In this document: positions 11,528-22,300 of the stretch, in pieces
How positions within the stretch are numbered: the stretch's first letter is position 1
Layout: each line of letters opens with the position of its first letter
NCBI GenBank assembly: GCA_028023455.1
Contig: JAQFVV010007251.1
Span: 1 to 64,000 of the forward strand
Origin: Epiperipatus broadwayi
Taxonomy: Eukaryota; Onychophora; Udeonychophora; Euonychophora; Peripatidae
Reading direction: 5' to 3'
DNA length: 64,000 bases
Translations under genes and position numbers: made by a program
Notes under the pieces: model-generated
Database searches by the model: none
Told to the model about the DNA's origin: nothing
The model's input: the letters and a program-made list of their open reading frames with translations, nothing else

Positions 11528-12072
11528 ATATCATCAACCATTATCAATCCACTGCAGGATGAAGGTCTCTCCAAGTTTAATCCATCTTCTCCGATCTTTA
11601 GTTTCTCTTCTCCACATCACCCCTGCACACTTTCTTATTTCATCCATCCATCTCACATGTGGTCTCTTTCTGGGTCTTTTACAATCTCTTGGAATCCAGT
11701 TTAAGATTTCAATTGTCCATCTATTATCATCTCTTCTAGCAATATGTCCAGCCCAACTCCACTTCAATCTTTTAATTTTTTCAATGAGGTGAGTAACACC
11801 TGTTTGTTTTCTTACCCATAGATTGCATTTTCGATCTCTTCTTGTTACTCCCAACATGCATCTCTCCATACTTCGTTGAGTGGTTTGGAGTCTCTGTATT
11901 GCTCTTCTATTGAGTGTCCAAGTCTCAGATCCATAAGTAAGAACTGGTTAAATACATTTGTTACAAACTTCCTTTTCAAACACATAGGCATATTTCCTTT
12001 TAGTATCAAGTTATTTCTACCAAAAGCACTCCAACCAAGTTTAATTCTATGATTAATTTCATCCATTATTGT
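11528..12072 (-). mobile_element. LINE 3' fragment (RTE-like family), 5'-truncated
   Basis: The minus strand encodes the C-terminal part of an RTE-like LINE: MDEINHRIKLGWSAFGR near 12060, a frameshift in the middle, then MERCMLGVTRRDRK, KWSWAGHIARRDDNRW and WMDEIRKCAG, ending ILQWIDNG before a (TGA)n-type tail at the low-coordinate end. It is an inverted relative of 13495-14040, so the two copies point away from each other. 5' truncation is normal for LINE insertion. Confidence 0.85.
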
Positions 12073-12529
12073 AAATAAAATAACAAATTTTATACTTTAA
12101 TATTTTTTAAAATTAAAACAATTTATTGCTAGTAGTTGTTCACCATCTTTAAAAACAATAATTATTTGTTTTGAATTTGTGTGTTTACATTCATTCAACA
12201 TCTGCTTGTGTTCCTGGAAAGCTTGTCATGACTAGATTTTTTATCGATAATAAAGATACAGCTTGACTTTTAATCATTTAATAATTCCCACTTCCTTATA
12301 TCTGTAATAAGATTTTGTGAATTAATTATTATTACTACTGATTTTATTTTTCATATTATCATTCTTTTACCATTCTGAGGCATTTACTTTAATATAAACA
12401 TAAGACATATATATATACATTTTAATTAACACTTTTTATAGCATTATTTCTGATATCTACAACTTTGTGATTATTGTATGCCACTTAAGATTTTAGATTA
12501 TATATATAAATGAACATAAGAAACGACAA

Positions 12530-14040
12530 GCTGCATCTTCCGAATTGCCCAGAATTTTAAATGAAGTGAGACATGCCAATTAAATGTATGAAGAAAGGAA
12601 ATCACCCAGGTAATGATGGAATTATAATTGATATATTAAAAGAAGCAGGTAAAGAAATAGAATTTTTTTTAGCAAAGTTATATACCAAATGTCTAAATGA
12701 TAAAGATGTACCCGATGATTGGAAGAATGCAGTAATAATATTGATACTTAAAAAAAGGTGATAAAGAAGATATTAGAAATTACAGACCTATCAGCCTTTT
12801 ATCAGTTTTGTATAAAATTTTTACCAAGATAATTACAACTCGTCTACAGAAAACACTGGATTTCCACCAACCAAGAGAACAAGCTGGATTTAAAAGTGGT
12901 TTTAGTACAGTAGATCATATCCATGTATTGAGAGAAGTTACAGAAAAGACAAATGAATGTGAGTTGTCATTATGTTTTGGATTTGTAGATTATAAAAAGG
13001 CATTTGATTCTATAAACATTTCTTCAGTGATTAAAGCATTGGATCATCAAGGTATAGATCCAGGATATTGTCATATTTTAAAGAATATTTATAAAATGCA
13101 ACAGCAACAATTAGATTACATAATGATACTGGGAAAGTCAACATTGAGAAAGGTATGACAAGGTGACTCCATATCTCCAAAACTTTTTACAGCAGTGCTG
13201 CAAGAAGTATTTTGTGGATTAAAATGGGAAACTAAAGGGGTGAAAGTAAATAGAGATTATTTAAGTCATTTGGATTTCGCAGATGATGTAGTTGTTTTTG
13301 AAAATAATGCTTCAGAGCTGCAGGAAATGTTGGAGGGTTATCAGATGAAAGTAGGACTAAAGATAAATGTTAAAAAGAATAAAGTAATGTTTAATCGATT
13401 TGCTCAAAATATGAAAATAAAGATTGATTATGATGAATCAGAAGTTAACAGTTACAAATACCTTGGTCAGATTATTAATACAGATGAAAACATAATGGAG
13501 GAAATTAATCATAGAATTAAACTTGGTTGGAGTGCTTTTGGTAGAAATAACTTGATACTAAAAGGAAATATGCCTATGTGTTTGAAAAGGAAGGTTTTTA
13601 ACAAATATGTTTTGGCAGTTCTTACTTATGGATCAGAGACTTTGACACTTAATAGAAGAGCAATACAGAGATTTCAGAACACTCAAAGAAGTATGGAGAG
13701 ATGTATGTTGGGAGTAACAAGAAGAGATCGAAAACGCAATGTATGGGTAAGAGAACAAACAGGTGTTACTAACCTCAATGAAAAAATTAAAAGATTGAAG
13801 TGGAGTTGGGCTGGACATATTGCTAGAAGAGATGATAATAGATGGACAATTGAAATTTTAAACTGGATTCCAAGAGATTGTAAAAGACCCAGAAAGAGAT
13901 CACATGTGAGATGGATGGATGAAATAAGAAAGTGTGCAGGGATGATGTGGAGAAGAGAAGCTAAAAATTGGAGAAGATGGATTAAACTTGGAGAGACCTT
14001 CATCCTGCAGTGGATTGATAATGGTTGATGATGATGATGA
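12530..14040 (+). mobile_element. RTE-like LINE, 5'-truncated, reverse transcriptase to 3' tail
   Basis: The insertion begins in the RT entry region and runs to a simple (TGA)n tail at 14029-14040, the usual RTE-type 3' end. It is the longest copy of a family also present at 11528-12072, 27012-27380 and 41238-41500. The endonuclease domain is absent, as expected after 5' truncation. Confidence 0.88.
12573..14028 (+). pseudogene. LINE reverse transcriptase, broken by frameshift and stop
   Basis: Reading order: KCMKKGNHPGNDGI (RT motif 1 region), a +1 break at about 12760, then NYRPISLL, EQAGFKSGFSTVDHI, GFVDYKKAFDSI (motif A with its Asp), a stop at about 13156 within a GDSISPKLF segment (motif B region), then HLDFADDVVVF (motif C, ADD) and a long C-terminal part with SYKYLGQII, LTYGSETLTL and WAGHIARRDDNRW. 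The stop and frameshift make the copy non-functional, but the last 277 codons are open. Confidence 0.85.
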
Positions 14041-14386
14041 CATAGGAAACATCATTTCTATTAAAATATAACTAACATGATTCAATGATTCATTAATACA
14101 CAAAAAGTAAAGTAAATAATACTCATTTTTTTCTAAAGAATTACTGCATGGATAAATAAACATCTAAATAAGTGAATATGCAATTAATTTCACTTAATAA
14201 TTTGAAATCCAAATAATGTTAAATTCTCACAGCGCTTTAAAAATTTAGCACCATTTTAATTTATTTCAAATGATTAAATGCTGTTATTTACTTATGGTAT
14301 GTATGTACATATATATTTAAGGCTATAAACTTAATACTATGCACCTTGAGTGTTCAATTTGCCACTAGAGGGACTCTGCAAATAGA
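14041..14386. other. no gene recognised
   Basis: A+T-rich spacer between the LINE tail and the 64-bp satellite; a short ATGT run near 14300. Nothing else supported. Confidence 0.4.
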
Positions 14387-14897
14387 TTACGACTTTATAA
14401 AGATGAGAGCAGCCACTCTTATCTTCAACCTACTTTCTAATTATATAGGCGAATTACTTTATAAAGATAAGAACGACCACTCTTATCTTCAACCTACTTT
14501 CTAATTATATAGGCGAATTACTTCATAAAGATAAGAACGGCCACTCTTATCTTCAATCTACTTTCTAATTATATAGGCGAATTACTTTATAAAGATAAGA
14601 ACGGCCATTCTTATCTTCACTACTTTCTAATTATATAGGCGAATTACTTTATAAAGATAAGAACGGCCACTCTTATCTTCAACCTACTTTCTAATTATAT
14701 AGGCGAATTACTTTATAAAGATAAGAATGGCCATTCTTATCTTCAACCTACTTTCTAATTATATAGGCGAATTACTTTATAAAGATAAGAACGGCCACTC
14801 TTATCTTCAACCTACTTTCTAATTATATAGGCAAATTACTTTATAAAGATAAGAGACCACTCTTATCTTCAACCTACTTTCTAATTATATAGGCGAA
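14387..14897. repeat. 64-bp tandem repeat, about eight units
   Basis: Units start at gaatta positions 14451, 14515, 14579, 14641, 14705, 14769 and 14833, so the period is 64 bp (one unit is 62). Each full unit contains aagataaga...tcttatctt, a 9-bp inverted repeat with a short G+C-rich loop, followed by ctttctaattatatagg. A single diverged relative sits inverted near 28925-29000. The units differ by only a few substitutions, so the array is fairly homogeneous. Confidence 0.9.
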
Positions 14898-15870
14898 TCT
14901 AAAGCATTTTGATTTGAGAGTGTGAAACTGTGATAAATTTATACCAACAACTAATAAATTTCACTGTACTTATTTTATAATTTTTTTTTTTAAGAATTAT
15001 AAGTGAATTAAATTGTATTAGTCATATGATATAATAAGAGCCAAACTAAAATATATATATGTTGAAGTAATAAGCAATGAATATAAAAAAATAAAAATCT
15101 CTAATTCAATTTAAAAAAAGGTTTATTTACAAATATACATATATCCTTTGATAATTTAAACGATGCTTACAAAAAAAAAAAATGTGTTTAATTTCTTTAT
15201 TTACAATTTAATAGAAAATGAAATACAAATTAAATTCCGTAATTAAACTATAATAAATCTTGCATTAATACAAATGCTTCGTATTTTGATTATTTAAAGC
15301 ATTAAATGCCTTTTCAGCACAAAGTACTTTCTTCAAAAAGGCAAATGTTATAATAGCATTTAATACAAAAAATCGCTGGCGGCCCGGGACCGTTATATTT
15401 GACTGTTTTTGCATAGAAACAACGCCATCAAGCGGTCATGCCCGGCTATCAGAAGAGTACCATTTATTTTTAAAATTATAACATGTTCTTTAAAATGAAA
15501 GATATTAACTTTTATTGCATTAAATTTCTATTTTTAAACTGTAAGATTTGCATGATTGAATTTTTTTCCCATAAAAAATCACATCTAAAATAAAAAACAA
15601 TAAAAGTTGATATTTTTTCATTTTAAATGTTAATTTTCAAAAACTATCGCATTAAAATTAAAATATTTAAACATATATAATTTTTAAATAAGCATCATCT
15701 ACAAATTAAAAATAAGTAACATATGATTCCGTTCACATTTAATCTGCATTTGACAGCAATAATCTATTTCATATCAATCAGTTCTTGAGTTAACTAAATA
15801 AGAAAGAGTAATCAATGGAGACTAATTAGTACATTAGTTGAAATATAATGTCTTGTATTAAGTAACTTGC
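14898..15870. other. A+T-rich intergenic DNA downstream of RPP40
   Basis: Apart from the transposon end noted separately, I see only A/T runs and short direct repeats here. Confidence 0.4.
15375..15462 (-). mobile_element. solo end of a TIR transposon related to 19071-19884
   Basis: The right side, ending atcagaagagtacc at 15462, and the preceding aagcggtcatgcc resemble the terminal inverted repeat of the 19-kb TIR element, whose right end reads atcagaaagggtacc with aggcggacgcatt inside. A patch of high G+C (ggcggcccgggacc) lies at 15378-15391. I do not see a matching left end, so it is treated as a fragment. Confidence 0.4.
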
Positions 15871-15876
15871 TTTATT
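15871..15876 (-). terminator. RPP40: candidate polyadenylation signal of RPP40
   Basis: The minus strand reads AATAAA here, about 316 bases after the RPP40 stop codon. It is the first clear canonical hexamer I noticed downstream. In DNA this A+T-rich the hexamer is common by chance, so this is tentative. Confidence 0.3.
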
Positions 15877-16191
15877 CTAAGTTTAGTTTAAACTTGGCTC
15901 AGAAATAAAGGTTTACAAAATGAATTAATTATAACTAGCAAATAAAATGAAAACTAAAGGCGTCCATTATTTTGTTTTAGTGTACACTTTTCTTTTGGCC
16001 AAGTGAATCAAAGATGCCAAACTACTCCTTATAATATAAAAATCTGTTTGGCTCTACCATAATGAATTCATAAATTGTGCTTACATTGATGACAAGGAAT
16101 AGAATGACATGAAATGGATTATTATAATCTGCACTAAAAAATTACTAATCATATATATTTATATCTTAATATTTGCAAATCAAAGACAGAA

Positions 16192-16387
16192 TTATGGACA
16201 GATATCGTGAGCTCCTAAAATCATATACAGCCAATAGTTATTTTTAGGAAAAATTATATAAGAATAAAAATTATCTCCATTTTTTAAAAAACCATGCTCT
16301 CTTAATTTCCAAGAAACAGGACTATCATCAAAACCATGAACTGTTAGACAAACCCAACAGTCGTAGCTATTAAATTGTAAGCATCTC
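16192..16387 (-). CDS. RPP40: RPP40 exon 8 and stop codon
   Basis: The acceptor is tcttacag/GAGATGC. It encodes WVCLTVHGFDDSPVSWKL, REHGFLKNGDNFYSYIIF and a C terminus YWLYMILGAHDICP followed by TAA at 16194-16192. The human protein ends in the same GA.DHCPP style, so the C terminus is complete. Confidence 0.94.
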
Positions 16388-19300
16388 CTGTAAGAAAAAC
16401 AAAAAATAATATATTTGCAGAAATATTAAATACTTGATAAAATATAAATTTATTCATTCAGTTATTTAAATAATAAATAAAATTATTTATATATCTTACA
16501 AATAAGTAGAAATAACATTTAAAGCTAAAAATTATTATTATTTAATAAAAAAAGATCCTTTATAGTATGTGTATAATTGTAATTCTTTGTTATTTCTTTA
16601 TCTGTTTCTTCTTTTCTTCAATATAAATAAAACTTAAATTATTTAATTTTTTAATGATATTTTTATTATAAATTTTTGAAATTAATAGAATAAAAATCAT
16701 TCTCATTTAGAATAAGAACTCCAATAACATTTGAAAATATATTTAATGTTTTGGGTAATAAGTATTATTGGAGTTAATTATTCTGTATGAAAAGTATTTT
16801 TATTACAGATTAATTATGGAATTTAATTTGTATTACATTATTTATTCCACAAATATATTTACACACAGTGTAAAATAACATTGAACTTTAGTTCTGCAAA
16901 ATATTGTGTAAAGTATAAGGTAAAACTAGTAATTGTCACATATACTATGTAACGGGCAGTAGTCATCTAATATCCATCGGAGGGCACCACTAGACTTCTA
17001 GCCTAAAAAATTTATAATTTACTAATGAGGACAACAATTATAACAGCTGTACCGTCACCCATATATCTAAAGTCACCTCTAGATTGCAAAAGGCAGAGAT
17101 TCTTAGCAAATAACAATTGGCAGAGCAGACAATAAACAAAATGCTTGACAAATTTAACAATCAACAAAACAAAGTTTATTAACAAAATAACACAGCATAG
17201 TATACAATACAGCTGTGGGGTTTAAATATCAGTTATTTCAAATAGGACAGAGTTTGACTATTAATTAACTCTTTTCAATTATGCATATAGGGTATTTGAC
17301 AGCTGGTAGTTTAAACCCAACAATCACGAACATCTCAAATGGGAATAATAACAAAAATCATGGGGGATCAAAACATATAATAAGAAATTCATGTGATGGA
17401 AAATACCTGGGATATACAATGCACACATATGTATATCACTTCCATTAATTTCAGATGTGAGTGATGCAAAACAAAGTAAATAATTAAAACTGACAACAAA
17501 TTTAAACAGCTTTCCAAACAATTTATAAAGCTATGTAACCCAATGGATAGCATACACGCATATTAATTAAAAAAAAAATATTCAGGGGCATTATCTTATT
17601 TATTAATTATAAACTACAAAATATAAAACTATAAAAATCGATTCCTTTCAAAACATTCTTTTCTTTCTACTAAACTTTTCTTTAAAGATAACCTGGACTG
17701 TAATTAACAACAATTGCAGAAGTGATTTTTTTTTCTAATAACCTTTTTTTTTGTTTGGGGGGGGGGGGTTAAACTTTAAAAGCAAACTACTTTCTGTTAT
17801 TAAAATTAAAGCTATCAATATCAAACACACTATAGATTAAAATGTATAAATAATAATAAAAAATAATTTATAAAACAGAAAAATATAAAATTACACCATT
17901 TGACTTATATATCACTGGCTTACTGGTAATGTCTTAATAAAAAGTTTACTGTTAGTCCCAGAGAAGAGATGGTGATAGAAATATTATTTTCTGGAAAAGT
18001 TGAATTACATAAATATAAGGTTCCATGTCTTCTTTTACCGGTTTTATTAATCTTATACAGAAGGAATTTGTCCTGATAATTTTCTTTCATATTGAGAAAT
18101 GCATTTAATTAAATGGCATATTTGAAAGTAGTAACTGGCTATGTTGTTGATTAACTCAGCAAGCAATTTCAAACATTCGATGATTATAAGCTATATAACA
18201 GTAAGTAAAGTTTTTTCCCACACTTTAGTTTCTCGTAATTTTTAACATGACCATTGGTAGAAGTTCTAGATACCACATACTAAGCAGGCAAAGTTAACAA
18301 TCACAAATAAAAGTAGAAGAAATTTAGAATTGACAACTGAATCCAGAATGAACTACAGAATTCAGAGTGAAAATATAATTCTGAGCTGATCTTTTTATAG
18401 CATTAAATTTTTAATTAATTAACCCACTCATTTACCAAGAATTTTTTTAATTAACAAAGCTGGTGATTATATTTAATTAGGTGAGTCTGTGAGTTTACAA
18501 ATAACAATATTAAAATCAGGAACAAGACTTACTAAAAGAAAATTGATTTTCTTAAGAATTTTTAATTAATAAAAATGAAATAATTAAGAACTGATCAAAT
18601 TTTTATAGATTAAGTATTGTTCCTCTAAAATTTTAAAGAGATTTATAATAATTTCAGCTACAAAATTTCTTTTTTTTTTACCAACTAAAATAACATTAAT
18701 CCACTATAATAAACACAAACTTATTAATGTGTGCACATATATACAAACTTATATAAAAAAATCTTAAGAACTGGAATTAAGCTTGTGCTTTGCCAACAGG
18801 AAATATTTTAAAATAACTTAGACATTGAGATAGAAAAGATCTATCTCAATATTGAAATGAATAATGTCTTATTCATTTCACTGTCGGCCATTTGGTCTTC
18901 TATGTGGTTGAGAAATGAAGGTTGTGAGCATGCCAATAAATATTGCATTGAAAAGTTTTTAAAAAAATTATTATGTAATGTACAATAATAGGCAATATTC
19001 AAATGTTTAAATTATTCACTGTGATAGTAAAAAAAATATAATATTGTTTGTAAAAAAAATATTTAAATTTGGTTCTCTTTCCGACCGTGTAATGCGTCCG
19101 CCTGATAGCACTATTGCTTGCAAAAATAATCAAATGTAATGTTACCAGGCTGATAATTGTTTGCTTTCTGCTCTCCACCAATTTTTCTAATTATTTTTAA
19201 AAAATTTACGCTGGGAAATTATGTTTACAACATTTCCGATGGTATTTAACTCAATTTTCATTTTAAAAATATATAAAACCAACAGTTTAAAAATGTGTCT

Positions 19301-22300
19301 CATTTTTTGACTGAAAATTAGAAAAGTCAGCGCGTAGTGCTAAAATGGGCAGGGAGGAGCTCCAATGGTTTTGCCGGGCCGAAGGCATCGCCGATACATG
19401 CTCTAGTCTGAAAAAAACTATATTATGATTTCGAAAACGACGGACAATGCCAGATATTGTATTATTCTCGTAGCTGTTCTCCCGCAAATGTGCCTTTTCG
19501 CGTGACTTATGTGAAATGCTTCAATGATGTACACTTTTGCAATTATTTTCACCTTCAAAGATGTTAAGGGAAATGGGGAGACGGACTTACAATTATTAAT
19601 ATGTAATAGGACGTCAGAGAATGTGCAAGATACTTAATTCCAATGCACATAAAAACACTTATGGCCTGTTGAATTCCATACACCCTCACATCCTATGGTA
19701 ACGATATATGAGGTGCGCACTATTTACATAGTAACGCGAAGCACAGCGTGGATGCCTAATAATGGCTAATATGAACAGAACTGCTCTAGAGACTGTAAGT
19801 TGGGCCGCGTAAACGACATATTTCTGTGCTTTTGCAAGTAACAGTGCCGTCAGGCGGACGCATTACACGATCAGAAAGGGTACCTTAAATTTAAATGAAA
19901 CCAATAAAATATATTAAAATTCTATTATCAAAGACTGTATTGCAAAATAACTGTTAAAAAAAGTAATTTCAAACAATTAAATTTTAAAAAAAAGTAAGCC
20001 AGATTTGATCAGAGATTTAAAAACAAAACAAAAAATCAGAAAAATTTAATAAGTACTCTGCAAGTTTATTCAATTAAACAATGAAAGTGTTTTTCAAAGC
20101 CTTGAAATTAAAATAAAATCTGGTCATAAAAGTATCAAAAATAAAATATTAAAGGTGCGAAAAACAAGATTAACAAAGCCTTTCAAAAACAATATCAGGT
20201 GTTCAAAAGAGGATAAAATAAAACTTAAATCAATTTTTCTAAAAGCAAGATTTTGGACTCACTTTATTCAAGCAACATCGAACCTTCATTATGCAGACTG
20301 AGTAGAAGGGGAACAACTGTCAATTTCTGAAATCTAACCTGGACATCTGAACTTGACACACTATTTTTGAACAAACCTCGGGTTAAAATGAGGAAACAAA
20401 GCTTACTTCATGTTTCAAACTTCGAGATTGTTACAAGATATTATAGCGTTATACAATTTGTTTAATAATTTCCATCATGAAGAAAATAAACCACAGATAT
20501 AACTTGCTTTGTAAGTTCATTAAGTATATATATATATATAAACTATTTACATGTTATCTTAACTATTTTAAGTTCATATTTAATACTAACAAGCTATATT
20601 TTATATTATAAATTGTTTAAAAATAGCAAGCGAAAGTTAAAAAAAAAAAAAAGTTAAAATTAGTTGCATTTTAATGCAGGCAAAGTTAAAAAAAAATAAA
20701 AGATTTAAAAAAAAAAAAGAAATTTGCTCCATATTGTATATATAGGTTATGTTAATATTTTGAAAAGAACTTTAACATACATGTTAATCAAGTGTTATTT
20801 TTTAGAAATAGTCAGTTTAAAAAAAAAACAGGTGTAATATTCATTATAACTGTAAAGTATTCATGCATAAAGTAACCAGGTATTAAATTTCTCATTAATT
20901 AAGTCATACAAGTAATAAACATAAAAAGATATCTATTTCTTCATGATCATTTTAAGATTCAAAAGCCAGACTCAATATCTATAGAAAATAATTGAACATT
21001 AAATCAAATTTATAAACGCAAGTTATTTAGATTAAGAATCACTGCCAGAACATAAATGCATAATTGTATATATACATCTATGTTCATTCACGAAATAAAT
21101 CTTCTTTGACGTACCTAATTTCTTCAAGAGCATTTCTAATAGTTTCTGATGAAATGAAACCAGTCCATCTTATAACGTTAGTAGTCTGATCTTTACTTAC
21201 AGGTTGTGGACAAGTATAAGAATTAGTAAAAGAATCAATCTTTCTATAAATATATAAATAAATGTAAGTTAATCTAATATTAAACATGAATGTTACTGAA
21301 ATATAAAATTTTAGCTGATAAGTTTACAGTTTTCAAAACAAATATAAAAACTCCAAGGATTATCTTTTCTTTTTCTTTTCAAATTTAGCTCAGCTTTAAA
21401 AACATTGATATATAAATTGTATTACCCTCCCCCCTTTTTTAAAAAAAACAACTTTATTATTATTACTGAACTAATTTAATATGAATTTTTTTTATATATA
21501 TACAGTTTTTAGATGCACAAATCAACATTTTAATTATTTACTAAAGACAGGGTGGCACTACTGTATGGAGAGTTTTGCCTTGTTTAATAACAATTATGTG
21601 CTAGTGTAAGAGATGGTGATCATGTGATGTTTAGTGGTTTATTTACTAAAGATATTTCAAAATTTGTCTGAAACACAAAAATAAACAAAATAAATCAAAA
21701 TGATATACATAATACACAAATAAATATGTAAAATATATTTTTCAAAACTTTTTTTTTTAAACATTTTAAATTAAAAAAAAAAAAAAAAGTTTTGAAAAAT
21801 ATTAGATTTTTATGTATTTATTTGTGTATTTTGTATTATATATATGTTTTTGATATGATTTGATTATTTTTTGTTTTAGCCAAATTTCTGAAATGTAGGT
21901 ATATGGATCTAATATACCCAAAAATTCATTTATATTAAATTATTTAAATAATAAACAAGTTTAAAAAGGAATGATACAATTTATATATTAATATTTTTAA
22001 AATAAAAAATTCAGTGTTGGATAAATTATAATAAGGAGAAAACTAATTAAGATGACAAAAATAATTCTATTATTTCCTACATCTTTTCTATTCTTCTTAG
22101 ATTTCACTGCATCTCTCACTTCTTCCTTTAAAATACTTAGCACTTCAAAAGATGTTGAAATTATAGGAGCTACTTAATTTTCTTGTCTTTTATTACTATA
22201 TATTTCTTTGAAGAACTTTTCCTTACACTTCATGACGTTATCTTTTGTTTTAGTAGTACAGGTAGAATGCTGTTAATCCAAATATCCTATTATTCAAAAA

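Noticed and set aside
11337-11792. 151-codon plus-strand hydrophobic frame
   Set aside because: Mostly antisense to the LINE 3' fragment at 11528-12072.
14387-14897. Regular spaced repeats that could suggest a CRISPR array
   Set aside because: The units are contiguous 64-bp copies without unique spacers, and the setting is a eukaryotic intergenic region.
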